Assembly: GCA_940337035.1 (NCBI GenBank)
Contig: CALNHX010002823.1
Coordinates: 1 to 64,000, forward strand
Direction: 5' to 3'
Length of the DNA stretch: 64,000 nucleotides
Source: Agriotes lineatus
Taxonomy: Eukaryota; Arthropoda; Insecta; Coleoptera; Elateridae
The notes under the pieces are model-generated. The model was given only the letters and a program-made list of their open reading frames with translations, made no database searches and had not been told where the DNA came from. Below are positions 34,165-45,590 of the stretch, one piece after another (positions within the stretch are counted from its first letter, which is position 1; each line of letters begins with the position of its first letter). The position numbers were made by a program, and so were the translations under genes.

Positions 34165-34767
34165 GGGTATTGTTGACTATTCAACACTATAACATATAAG
34201 CCAATGACATTGCAGACATTTGCTTTTTTCAACCAATAACAGCAGTATATCACTGAATATTGGGCACCATGCAAAATATTCACAAAACAATGTACGTACT
34301 CAAAAAATAAATAGCCTTGTTGCAAAGTATCGCTTAGCAACGATGTTCTGTCCTTAGTGATATCGCTAGGTTACGTAACACTAAACCCCAACAAACTGTG
34401 TGGCTTGTTTTAAAAATTTTAAAATGCTGTGTTTTGGAAGTATTCCGCTGAATTTAATTGAGAATGAATAATTATATTAATTGTTGGAATATTTTTCAAT
34501 AAAGTTAATCGTTATGTATTAATATTGTTAAATAGTCGTCCCAAATACCACTCAAAGTGGAAATATATTTTTTAAATATTTTGCCATTTCCATAGAAATG
34601 ATTGCAAATTTTACTCAACAAAATCATATTTAAATGTCACTCGCCTTCGACTCGTGACATTTTTGATGTGATTTTGTATCGTGAAATTTAAACGCAATAA
34701 TTTACATGGAAACTACAAAATATTTTTCAAAAATATATCCACTGCTTGTGGTATTACCCTTGAATAT
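34165..34767. repeat. Foldback element, type B, copy 2 (inverted)
   Basis: Inverse of 20387-20968 over its whole length, from TGACTATTCAACACTATAAC to the hairpin ending CTGCTTGTGGTATTACCC. Divergence is low to moderate. The minus-strand frame 34083-34340 is a shadow. Confidence 0.78.
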
Positions 34768-35029
34768 TTTATTTGTTCCTCACTTGTAAATAACTAGAAA
34801 TTTACCATTTATTCAAAATTTCAAACTGACAAGCAACTAAATTCATCACTATAACACATACTAAGAAAGACAACGCTGGCTTTGCATGCTATCATTTATC
34901 TATGCGTACGCTTGTAAAACTGACAGTTAACTTGAAAAGACTTTACAAGTTAGTAACTTGTTAAAATAAACTTTCTTGATTAATACAGTGACTTGATAAA
35001 TTGATGTTTACAAGTGAGGAACAAATAAA
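34768..35029. mobile_element. MITE with 23-bp perfect inverted ends
   Basis: TTTATTTGTTCCTCACTTG plus TAAA (34768-34790) is perfectly inverted at 35007-35029. The interior is AT-rich with no gene. The target duplication is not clear. Confidence 0.72.
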
Positions 35030-35032
35030 TGT

Positions 35033-35231
35033 ATTTTCCGCCAATCGTACTAGAACTGTCACATTATTGACAAAATTTTGTTGAGCAAAGTCAAACATTC
35101 CATTACATCAGCCGTTGCTAGGTAATTTATAATAAAACTGTACTGGAATAATATTCCCGGCCTAGACAGGGAATATTCGACTACTATTTCCTAATTTTTT
35201 TAATTACTCGTATTGATTGGCGGAAAAATAG
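35033..35231. mobile_element. MITE with TTTTCCGCCAAT ends
   Basis: TTTTCCGCCAAT followed by CGTAC at left is inverted as GTATTGATTGGCGGAAAA at right. The interior holds AATATTCCCGGCC..GGGAATATTCGAC, a second hairpin. Confidence 0.6.
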
Positions 35232-35273
35232 TATGTGTATCTTGTACAAAAAGCAACATTCCCAGACTCCTGG

Positions 35274-37489
35274 GGCCTGTAACACAAGCCCTACAAGTGT
35301 AACAATTGTAGACTTGTACTTGTAAACTTGTTGAGATGCTGTAACACGACGGAACTTGTAATAACCTGTGCCGCACTTGTAATTACGGCAGATATTCTAC
35401 ACTTGTAGGTCTGTTCTGTAACTCAACGCCAACACTTGTAAGTTTGTGTTACGGATTTTACTACAATTGTAGAAAAATTTCTACCTATCCTAAATCGTGG
35501 GTTTGAGCTTCTCATGTGTCAATATCAATAAATCCTTTTTGGTGCACTTATTGCCCAATATGTGGTCAAGTTCAAGTGCAAGTGATTCTAGTGAGATGAT
35601 GTTGCTGTCCGAGCAAAATATCGATTTAGAGCAATAACTGATTTTGACTTTCTCTCTAATGAGAAATTTATAGATTCAGGTTGAATAGGATACAATTCAT
35701 AAATCTTCTTCGAGATCTTTCACCAACACTGGAAAATAATACCAACCGTTGGTATGGGCTATACCCTACGCAGAAAATGTCAGTTGCACTACACTGGCTG
35801 GGAAATGGTGGACAATACCATAGTATTTGCGATATGCATGGGATTTCAAAAATGACTGTAGATGCGTTCATGATTTTGTGGATGCTGTCAACTAATTTAA
35901 ATTTAATGAAATAGTAGCATGGCCCGCTGACACAAAGAGCGCTCGATACCCTCTCCAAAGTTTCTACTGCGGGGCAACGGTGTGGGCAGAGGTAATATTT
36001 TGAGATGCAGTGGGCGGTCTCAAATCGGTGCTAGACCAGATAAAAGTACCTAGGAACAGTCGGTGACGTCATGACTTTTGTAATAAACCAGCGCGGACTG
36101 TTTTTAGCAATTTTCGAATTTAACGTTTTATGTTGTTTTCTTATATGGGACATCAGAAATTTGCACCTTAAAAATTCCCAAACAACTAGATAATTGTGCG
36201 TAGCATCATTTATTTGTTCGAAAAAATCGTTTTAATTAGTTTTATTTTGAAATTTTGGAATATTGAAAAAAAAATAGCTTGGCACATTGATATTGCTTCA
36301 TGGAGAAAATAATGTTAAGATAATTTTGCAAAATTCCTATTAATAATAAAATGAGAAGTAAAATTCTGATAGACCCATGTATAATGCTCTTAAGCGTGGT
36401 GCAGCAATTTCATGAAATGGCAGGCATGCCTGAGGTGTGTGGGGCAATCGACGGAACATTCATAAATGTTAATCCGACTTAGGTAGATCAACATGAAAAA
36501 TACTCAATAAACTGTATGGCTGTTTTTGGACCAGATATGAAATTCTAGTATGTGTGTGGTAATTGGCCCAGAAGCGTACACGATGCCAAGATACTCCACA
36601 TTAGTTGAAAACAGTTGCAGACCTCATCCCAATGCAATAATTTTAGGGGATTCAGCATATCCTTTAAAGCAGTGGCAGATTGCACCAACATACAAAGATT
36701 TCTTGAATTAAGCTCAAAATGGTTTTAATAGAGCTCATAAACGAACGAGACGAATTATAGAAAACGCATTTGAAATACTAAAAGAAAAGTTTCCTTGTTT
36801 AAACTATTTGCAAGTTAATCCGGTATTTGTGGGAAATATTTTTAAATTTTGCACAACTTTATGCAATCATGAGAATCAGGTCGATGACGAACGTCCAATG
36901 GACAACTCACTTAAGGGAACGCAAGTCCAGTGGATGATGCACCGGAATCACCGGATTGGCCAACTTGGATACCAGACAAATTCATAGGTAATAGCTTTTA
37001 ACATATCTAGGAATGTTATGAGTATCATAACTACTGCAGATGTTCTACTGAAATCCGATCTCGCAGAGCGAGTATTTCAAACTTCTAAGGCTGTTATGAT
37101 TCATAACATCCGTGGTTTGTTCAATAGTTATCGGTTGCCATGTACGGTAATGTTTTCCATGTACAGTAAGTTATGACTTAGTTACCAGCCTACTTTTGTA
37201 TATGTAAACAAGGGATTTATATCCTGCAACCGATAAACATATGAAATCGCTGGAGTAGAGGATACTGTCAATCAGTTTATATGTTATTTCTATCTGCTTG
37301 ATTTTTTTGAATAATATTGCACCCTTCGATCAGTCTACAAGTGTAGAACTACACTTGTAAGATTTTTCTCCGTTATAACAAGTCACTCAGTTAAGTTTGT
37401 GTTACAGAATTAAGCACGACTTGTAACTACAAGCGAATTTCCTACAAGTTTTACACTTGTTACAATTGTTAGCTTTGTGTTACAGGGCC
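35274..37489 (+). pseudogene. PIF/Harbinger element 1 with broken HARBI1-like transposase
   Basis: Ends GGGCCTGTAACACAAG (left) and inverse GGGCCCTGTAACACAAAG (right). Subterminal arrays of ACTTGTA-type motifs lie on both sides. The transposase reads FINLLRDLSPTLE and SVALHWLGNGGQYHSICDMH (35681-35914), then is interrupted near 35932. It resumes at about 36400 with FHEMAGMPEVCGAIDGTF (first Asp), SVHDAKIL (second Asp), HPNAIILGDSAYPL and RIIENAFEILKEKFPCL (the Glu region). Several stops. The DDE_Tnp_4 motif order is complete but the gene is dead. A small inverted repeat (ATGTTATGAGTATCATAAC) occurs at about 37012. Confidence 0.85.
35932..36398. mobile_element. Insertion in Harbinger 1
   Basis: About 470 bp present here are absent from the parallel position of Harbinger 2 (near 38165). 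The ends AAGAGCGCTC.. and ..ATGCTCTT give a short inverted repeat AAGAGC. It carries no coding sequence I recognise. Confidence 0.55.
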
Positions 37490-38790
37490 CTGGGACCTGT
37501 AACACAAGCCCTAAAAGTTAACAATTGTAGACTTGTACTTGTCGACTTGTTGAAATACTGTAACACAACGGAACTTGTAATAACCTGTGCCGCACTTGTA
37601 ATTACGGAAGATATTCTACACTTGTAGGTCTGTTCTGCAACTCAACGCCAACACTTGTAGTTTGTGTTACAGATTTTACTACAATTATAGAAAAATTTCT
37701 ACCTATCCTAAACCGTGGGTTCGAGCTTCTCAAGTGTCAGTATCAATAAATCCTTCTTGGTGCACGTATTGCCCAATATGTGGTCAAGTTCAAGTTCAAG
37801 TGCAAGTGATTCTAGTGAAGCAGATGTTGTTGCTGTCCGAGCGAAATATCGGTTTAGAGCCAGAACTGATTTTGACTTTCTTTCTAATGAGGAATTTATA
37901 GAGATTCAGGTTGAATAAGACACAATTCATAAATCTTCTTTGAGATCTTTCCCCAACACTGGAAAATAATACCAACCGTTGGTATGGGCTGTCACCTGCA
38001 AAGAAAATTTCAGTTGCACTACACTAGCTGGTAAATGGTGTACAGTGCCATGGTATTTGTGATATGCATGGGATTTCAAAAATTACTGTTTGTAGATGCT
38101 TTCATGATTTTGTGGATGCTGTCAACCAAATTAAATTTAATGAAATAGTAGCATCGTCCCCTGCCATATTAAGCGTGCTACACCAATTTCATGAAATGGC
38201 AGGTATGCCTGAGGTGTGTGGGGCAATTGACGGAACACTCATAGATATAGATGCCAATACTGTTAATGGACAGACTTACGTAGATCGACATGGAAAACAC
38301 TCAATAAACTGTATGACTGTTTGTGGACCAGTTATGAAATTCTACTATGTGAGTGCTAATTGGCCTGGAAGCATACACGATGCTAGGGTACTCCCCAATA
38401 GTTCACTCTTTCGTAGAATGCAAAACGGTTGGAGACCTCATCCCAATGCAATAATTTTAGGCGTTCAGAATATATCCAACATGTGAAGATTTCCTGAATC
38501 CAGCTCAAAATGCTTATAAATGAACGAGACGGATTATAGAAAACGCATTTGGAATACTAAAAGAAAAATTTCCTTGTTTAAACTATTTGCGAATCAATCC
38601 GGTATTTGCAGTAAATATTTTTAAATGTTGCACAACTTATGCAATATATCAAAAACTAATCTTCCTCCGCATGAGAATCAGGTAGATTGGTAGATGACTA
38701 ACGTCCAATGGACAACGCACCGGATTTCGGGGACGAAGGTCCAGTGGATGATGCACCGGAATCGCCGGATCTCGAAGATTAAGTTCCTCC
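37490..38790 (+). pseudogene. PIF/Harbinger element 2, HARBI1-like transposase
   Basis: Begins GGGACCTGTAACACAAG, directly abutting Harbinger 1. 35280-35960 and 37495-38160 are parallel copies. The longest open frame (38064-38486) gives DMHGISKITVCRCFHDFVD, HEMAGMPEVCGAIDGTLID (first Asp), YVDRHGKHSINCMTVCGP, VSANWPGSIHDARVL (second Asp) and GWRPHPNAIILG. A frameshift at 38463 breaks the third region, which persists as ENAFGILKEKFPCL near 38545. The frame closes with an Asp/Pro-rich tail near 38780. Less decayed than element 1. The right terminal repeat is not seen; a LINE sits where the element should continue. Confidence 0.85.
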
Positions 38791-38944
38791 TCCTGCTGCT
38801 GCTGGGGCTTGAGCTGGATTACAACAGCTGATAAATTATTTTAGAATTTAGAACATATTTATATTATAATACAAGTTTTTGAATAATAAACGAATTTTAA
38901 AATCTAATATTTTATAAATTTACAAATTCGTTTAGTAAGTATAT

Positions 38945-39710
38945 GGACCATCACTACTGTTCAGAATGCTAGTCAATGTAGCAATGAAGTGGTAAACTCC
39001 GATTTTGGCAAGTTCAAATCATTTTCTAACTTCAAAATCTCCAGTCTTTTTTTGTAATACTCCAGTTTCAGGTTCTTTATTTGTAAGTGCAGATTATTTT
39101 TTTTCTTCTCTTCATGAAACATGCCTACAGATTCTGATATGATCCGCTTTCTTTCCCCTGTATAAAAAAGTTATCAGTTAGTGAAAATCATACGATCTAA
39201 ATAATATTATTACCTACTGATTCTGTTCGATAAAGGTGCTGTGTTCCTATTGGTGTCCTGATGATCTTCAATTTCCTCTTGTGTTGTGATGTTGCACTGT
39301 GGTGTTGTATCGTCTATAGATTCTGGGATCCAAAGTCTACAAACCACAGGGGAGTCTTTCCCTATATTGTCAATCACTGCAGCATCTATTTTGTTCACGT
39401 TTCCCATTCCTTCCGTGCAGTTTTTTTGGCATTATCCACTTTTAACTAAAAATATAACTGTAAACGCAACTTCACACGAAGGGACAACACAGTGGAAAAT
39501 AAGATAGTGAACCAGATTCATGTTACTTACCACTGAACCCTTCTTCATATTTTGCCAAAGCGTATCTCTGGCGGCATTAAACATACACTTCGAGCAAGAT
39601 TGGCCAACTCCTTCCACTTGTCGACTTTATGCTCTTTCCACAGCGTATTAGAGAAAGCTCCAAAGAGAACCTCTTTGTTCTCTTTAACCTCATTTAATAA
39701 TAATAGTCAA
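38945..39710 (-). pseudogene. Harbinger partner gene: Myb/SANT (zeste-like) DNA-binding protein
   Basis: Minus strand, right to left: NEVKENKEVLFGAFSNTLW, KEHKVDKWKELANLARS (39690-39590), then after a one-base shift ARDTLWQNMKKGSV with a GTAAGT donor at about 39530. Next exon 39407-39210 (GNVNKIDAAVIDNIGKDSP..ISR, GTAATA donor), then past TTTTTTATACAG at about 39160 GERKRIISESVGMFHEEKK and a Lys/Leu coiled coil NLKLEYYKKRLEILKLEN. This is the Myb_DNA-bind_5 plus coiled-coil architecture of the second Harbinger protein, convergent with the transposase. The N-terminus is cut at the LINE border (39737). Confidence 0.75.
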
Positions 39711-39736
39711 CCATCTGCTGAAACATATTAAAACGG

Positions 39737-41068
39737 AAAAGGCCTTCGACCGTGTGCACACAACGGTTGCTGCGAAAAATCGATCACCTAGGTATAAGAG
39801 GTAAACTGTTTCATTGGATTACATCATTTCTGACAGACAGAGTCATGACAGTTAGAATTGGAAACCATGTATCAAAGCCCAGGAAAGTAGAGAGCTGCAT
39901 GCCACAAGGATCGATGCTAGGCCCACTACTTTTTATCCTGTACATTTCGGACATATCTAGAGGCATCCTCTCTAAGATATCTCTCTTTGCAGACGACACA
40001 AAGATATATGGATCATCATTAGACAGTCAACAAATCCAGAATGACCTCGAACAGATTAATAGATGGACTCAGGACTGGTTGTTATCGTTAAACACTAATA
40101 AATGTGTAGTCTTGCATATTGGAAGAAACAACGTGAAAGCTGATTACTTTATGACTGGAAGCAAAATTGCAAGTGTCTACTCACAAAAGGATCTGGGCAT
40201 ATATATTAGCAAAAACCTAAAATGGGATTCTCACATAGCTGAAATAGTCAAAAAAGCGAACAGTATGTTGTTTCTCATCAAAAGAGCTTTCCAGACCATT
40301 AACGCGGACTTGCTTTTAAAACTGTACAAAACATACATATGTCCAATCCTAGAATATGGATTCCAGGTCTGGTCCCCTTATTTCTCGAAGGACATATCAC
40401 ATTTAGAAGCAGTTCAGAGACGTGCTACAAAAATTCTGATCTCTCTCAAGGACTACAACTACGAAGAACGACTGAGGCTCCTGAAATTACCAACACTCCA
40501 ATCTAGGCGTATTAGAGGTGATCTAATTGAAAGCTATAAGATCACGAAAGGTTACTATACTTGCAATCCACCGCTGAGCGACATGTTTCTGCGAAGTGCA
40601 AACACAAATCTACGTGGACACCATTTAAAACTTGTGAAGGAAAGAACATCAACTAATCCAAGAACTCGTTTTATAGTGAATAGGATTGAGAATGAGTGGA
40701 ATGGTCTTCCAGAAAATGTAGTGAGCGCACTAACTCTAAACCAGTTCAAGAACCGTTTGGACTCCTATCTTAGTGGAAACGAAAATGACTAGGTCATACA
40801 TACATACTCACCATCTGCTGGGAATCTCGGACCCACAGATTATTCGGTTTTATATGTGTTGGAATCCTAATTTTAGTTAATTTATTAATGTTTAATTTAC
40901 AAATGAACTGTATACTTGCAAATTTTTTTTTCTTACGTTATAATTCTTCTACAATGTCTGCAGTGAATTGTAAAATGTTTAAATTTCTGTGCTACACTTT
41001 ACACAACTGGCATTTACCGGCTTTGCCGTCTGCCAGTTAATTGAATTAAATAAATAAATAAAATAAAT
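39737..41068 (+). pseudogene. L2/CR1-like LINE, 5'-truncated, long intact reverse transcriptase frame
   Basis: Starts inside the reverse transcriptase at KAFDRV, with one frameshift before the 346-residue frame 39752-40792. It has MPQGSMLGPLLFILYISDIS, the catalytic box LFADDTKIYG, WLLSLNTNKCVVLHIGR, and the thumb/C-terminal IVKKANSMLFLIKRAFQ and ENEWNGLPENVV. The 3' region ends with a hairpin CTGGCA..TGCCAG (41008-41037) and an AAAT-type microsatellite tail (41043-41067). Apart from truncation it is one of the best preserved LINE frames here. Confidence 0.9.
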
Positions 41069-41630
41069 CTATAAGTGGGTAAAATATCCGAACGTATTTT
41101 TTAAACACCCTGTATAAGTAAAACCATTAAATTTTTTAATTATAATGGGTAAAATAAAAATAGCGAGAATTAATTTCATTTAGAAAATTATAATTTATTT
41201 GTCAAGATCAAGGGAAACTGGCCATGCACAAGTTAACGTTTGTGGCCGGTATCATATTACTGTCTTTTCATTTGTATATATACCCATTGTAGTTGAGAAA
41301 AATAACGCAGGTTCATTCGTCCTACGTTTCGTGTCGCACACACTCGCTTCTTAACTCGTCTAGTATTGGCTGTATAGAAATTCAGTCCACTTAGCTAAAA
41401 AGGTGCAGCTGCCGCTTCTCACTTTGCAGCAGGATTTTCTCGAGCAGCATGGCTGCTTTATAATATAAATCTTAGTACAATTTTTTTCATTCATACACAA
41501 CCTACCTACAAATGAAATATTTGTGTTTACAGTAAATGAAAGCATTGAGTAAATTATCTGATAATAAAATTAATTATGTTAAAGTACATATAAACCTAGG
41601 AACAAATGCAATGGAAAAAAGCAATAGGAC
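41069..41630. other. Unassigned AT-rich DNA
   Basis: Contains ACACCCTGTATAA (about 41106), common at insect repeat borders, but no gene or paired repeat that I can define. Confidence 0.35.
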
Positions 41631-41636
41631 AGTATA

Positions 41637-41875
41637 CAGAGTGGCCAAGGTAAAAGAGGTCCCGTGTGAATACAGAAAAGTAAATTAATATTATATTTTT
41701 ATTTAAAATCTGCAGAACTGTATTCACAACCGTTATTAATAAGTGACAACGCAACACTGAGCAATTCATAGTTAACACAAAATGGCCGCTGGACATCACG
41801 TGACGCTGCACGAGGGCTCAATATCATTTTCAGTATGGTACAGGACACGGGACTTCTTTTACCTTGGCCACGCTG
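41637..41875. mobile_element. Tc1/mariner-type MITE, ~30-bp inverted ends
   Basis: CAGAGTGGCCAAGGTAAAAG plus AGGTCCCGTG at left is inverted at right with two mismatches. TATA flanks both sides (41633-41636 and 41876-41879), consistent with TA-targeting elements. The interior lacks a gene. Confidence 0.82.
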
Positions 41876-41952
41876 TATATAAAACATACGGTGATAACAA
41901 GAGTTAACCAAAATAATTAATTTTTTAAAATTTTAATTAACGGAAATAGTAT

Positions 41953-42067
41953 ATTGTAAACCTAGGCGGTAAAGTGATTATTTTCCAGAAGAAATGGACA
42001 GGCGAGGTTTATGCGAGCCTGGACACTTCTTGAAGCCTGGAAAATCACTTTACCGTCCATGGTTTAC
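41953..42067. repeat. Foldback element
   Basis: GTAAACCTAGGCGGTAAAG and TGATTATTTTCCAG at left pair with CTGGAAAATCACTTTACC and CATGGTTTAC at right, with loop GAAGAAATGGACAGGCGAGG. The frame 41994-42218 crosses it and is a shadow. Confidence 0.72.
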
Positions 42068-42069
42068 AC

Positions 42070-42592
42070 ATTATTTTTCATCCTACAACACCATCCTCAA
42101 TAATTTTTTCAACATAGCTCTCATACAGGTTATTATTTTGAAATTGACAGAGCTGTCAACAATAATAAAACAATGTGCAAATGTTGACAAATCGAATAGC
42201 GTTTTAAGGTTACTATAGTGACCTTATAGCGTTTGTAACTGCAGCGCCATCTACCCACAGTTAGATGTAAGCTTCTACAGAAATCTATCTGATGTTTATT
42301 TTATATTAAAAATGTAACGAATACATTGCTAAAATTAAGTTTTATTGAGCAAATATTTTTATAAAAGGGGGATAGCTATTATTTAAAGCAAAAAGGTTAA
42401 TTATAAACGCGATTTTTGTAAAAATTTGGTTTGACAGATTATTGCAGCGTCCCCTACTGGAAAACATCGAGTTTTTTTTCTTGCCTAATCATTGAGAGTT
42501 GTTTTGCAGGGCTAGCCTTAGAAACGCACACTTTCTCGTCTCTATGGAGATGGTAAAATTCGATTTTCTAATCAAGTAGGATGAAAAATAAT
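42070..42592. mobile_element. Element with 17-bp perfect inverted ends
   Basis: ATTATTTTTCATCCTAC (42070-42086) is inverted at 42576-42592. No transposase and no clear duplication. It abuts the preceding foldback. Confidence 0.65.
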
Positions 42593-42689
42593 TTGCTAAA
42601 AATGGTGACTATCTTATATATTTGCGTATTTTACATAGAATTACTATCTTAAATAAAACGTTATTAAAGGGCATCTTCAATATCTGACA

Positions 42690-42983
42690 AATCTGTTATA
42701 TCCATAACATACTCATTTTTCCCAGTACTTTTGTTCTACCTTTTTCCACATGCCACACACTTTATTCCAAATTTTTTCGCTTACTTCACAAAATTTTTCT
42801 TTAGCAATTTTTCTTGGGTCTTTTAATTTAAATGTTTCATTCTGCGATGTACCGTATTTCTTAATTATCGCCTGTACCATATCTATTGGCTTTAGCTTAG
42901 GATGACAAGGGAGTAATCTTAAAACAGTGTTATGATGCGTTTCTAAAATGGTATCTATTTTAAATTGAAGGTGTTGGTGTTTT
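42690..42983 (-). pseudogene. IS630-like transposase, C-terminal part
   Basis: Reads KIDTILETHHNTVLRLLPCH then PKLKPIDMVQAIIKKYG and EKIWNKVCGMWKKVEQKYW. In related transposases the equivalent block is VLRLPPYHCDLNPIE.VW, where the final acidic residue completes the DDE; here PIDMV keeps an Asp. The N-terminal and middle parts continue at 47625-48260; the LINE 42993-47615 lies between. Confidence 0.78.
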
Positions 42984-44177
42984 ATACTTCTACTTACTTA
43001 CTTACTTAATCCATCCTCATCTACCTTACGGTGTAGAGCTATTGGAGTAGAAATTTCTCCATGCATTTCGATCTCGTGCCATATTTTCTGCTTGTCTCCA
43101 GTTGATCTTCCTCTTCTGTAGTACTTTTCCTACTGCATTGTTCCAGGTCCTACTCGGTCTTCCCCTTTTGCGTTTTTGATCCACAGCCGCTTTCCATATT
43201 TGCTTCACTATTCGTCGTTCATCCATTCGTTCTAAGTGGCCATACCACTCTAATTGTCTTCTTTCAATTTTGTTTATGACGGGTTCGACGTTGCACCACT
43301 CCCGCACAGTATTATTGTTAATTTTGTCCATTCTAGTTACTCCCGTTACCGCTCTGAGAAAACGCATTTCAAACGCTTGAATTTTGCTTATATTTTTATC
43401 ACTTAGCGCCCAAGTTTCGCATCCATACGTTAACACGGGTACATACACACTGTTAAACACTCTTATCTTTGTGTCCATGCTTACCTCCTTTTTCTTAATA
43501 AATGTTCTATTAAGAGCATAATAAACTTTTGTGGCATTCATTATTCTGCTGTTTATTTCCGGTTCTAGCTCACCCCGCGTGTTAAGAATAGATCCTAGAT
43601 ATTTTAAATTTTCCGCTTGCTTGATAATCTTGTTTTTTACTTGACCACTTACTTGTATTTCATTCCTTGATATTACTAATACTTCGGTTTTTTCGACATT
43701 AATGTTCAAGTGATATTTACTAAAACCATTGTTCCACGTGTTAATGTTGTTCTGTAAATCCATTTCCGAATTCGCTACAATAACCAAGTCATCAGCATAT
43801 AGTAGTTCCGACACCCGCACTTGTTGAAGAAATCTGACACCCACACGTACTTTTTTGCAGTGTTGACGACATTCTCTGGCTATTTCGTCCATCATAGTAA
43901 TAAACAGGAGGGGGCTTAAAACTCCTCCTTGCCTCACACCCAATTTAGTGATGAACTCCTCTGACTGTAGATTATTTGTCTTAATAATATTCCTGGTGCA
44001 GCTGTATATACTCTTAATAGCGTTTAGTAACTTATTTTCCACTCCTCTTTGTTCTAGAACAGCCATACTCAACCTTTTTTCTTCTCGGGCCACATACATA
44101 TGTTTGCTATGTTACGCGGGCCGCAACATAATACACTATATCTCATAATATAATAATGTAATAGTTATTTACGTACA

Positions 44178-44276
44178 GAAGGCCGGAAGAGTAAGATTAC
44201 GCCCGCAGCCAAAATTTGAGGCCCGACGGGGGAGGGCGTTTATTTGGCTAAGGGCGTAATCACTACCGGCCTGAGG
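44178..44276. repeat. GC-rich inverted repeat in the hAT element
   Basis: GGCCGGAAGAG..GATTACGCCC at left and GGGCGTAATCACTACCGGCC at right form imperfect arms; further GGGCGTAAAG motifs follow to 44460. Probably a nested MITE; limits uncertain. Confidence 0.5.
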
Positions 44277-45277
44277 TACGTACAACGTTTTACGCACAAC
44301 TGCATGGAAGGAACACAGAATAAATTTAGGGTTTTTTAATGCCAAAAATTGCTACCACAGTTAAGGTGCCGGGCCGTAAAGTTACTTTAGGGCCCGCGTT
44401 TTTATTTTACGCCCCGCAAATTACTTTACGGTCCGCCGGGCGTAAAGTTGTACTTTCGGTCGTCGTAACTAAGATGTAAACATTCATTTCCAGCCCGGTT
44501 ATGCGGACAGAATAAAACTCAAAACGTAAAGGTATCCAAGCATTTATTTAAAAAAAAAGTGTGATTTTGGATGTTGAGACAAACTTTTAACTATTTTAGA
44601 CAGATCAGGTTAATAATTACTACATCCTACTCTTAATAGGTCATCAAGGTGAGAATCAGTATGCCGATTTCCGTATAGCTTCTTTGTATATTTCATTTTG
44701 GAATAAGATGGTTCACAAAGATATGTTGATACGAATAACGTGAGCAGTAGGTGGGCACATTTTTGTACAATCTTGTATTTTAAGGCAATAATTTCCAAAA
44801 TTGCACGTACTCCCTTCCCTTAACTCTTTTTTCTTTACAAATAGCTTCCAGATTCGTATAGTTTTTGAACTCCATAAATTTGTCAAATAGTTTTGCATAA
44901 TCATACCACAATGCAGCTAGTTGTGTAATAATTGCTGTTTCTACAATTCTGAATACTTCGTAAATCCTAAAATCTGCTCTTAAATTCTTTAGATAAGGCA
45001 GCTATACAATTTGAAATTATTGTATAGTTTCATCGAGAAATGTCAGTACCATCTTGTTTAGCTTTTGTTACAGTTGGAAATTTATGCAGTACTTGGTTCT
45101 GTATTTGCTCGTAATAGATGTTTAGTTTCTCTTCAATCGTAAAGACTTTTTTAGACGACCACATATGAAAGTAACATTATCGCGACAGCAGCCTACTACA
45201 GAAAGTTGACAATTTCAAACACTAGCACGATATTATATCGTACTAGTCATATCGTAACGGCACAAAGTTATTCAAAA

Positions 45278-45342
45278 CACGGCCTGCTTAATTGTGTGAC
45301 AAACGTCAAAGTGACGTTTGTCACACAATTCAGCAGACCGTG
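45278..45342. mobile_element. 65-bp near-perfect palindrome with target duplication
   Basis: CACGGCCTGCTTAATTGTG plus TGACAAACGTCA pairs with its inverse around the centre AAAG. Flanks ATTCAAAA (45270-45277) and ATTCAAAT (45343-45350) look like an 8-bp duplication with one change. A half copy is at 4873-4915. Confidence 0.72.
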
Positions 45343-45482
45343 ATTCAAATCATCCAGACGCTTTTGCCAATTGTACCAATAATAATATAACAATCAATTT
45401 TGCAAAAACGAAATAAAAACAATTCTTAAAAATAGAATTTGCTTTGAGTGGTCGTCTAAAAAATAGTGTTCATAACTCGCCC

Positions 45483-45590
45483 GAAAGTGCAAATATCTGT
45501 GCTCGTGTTTTAGATCTACTCGGGCTTCGCTTCGCTACGCCCTCGTTTGTCTAATCAACACTCGCACGATATTTGCTACTTTCGACGCTT
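45483..45590. repeat. Foldback element
   Basis: AAAGTGCAAATATCTGTGCTC pairs (two mismatches) with GAGTGTTGATTA-side sequence CGCACGATATTTGCTACTTT; the loop has CTTCGCTTCGCTACGCC, which itself is repetitive. Confidence 0.65.
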
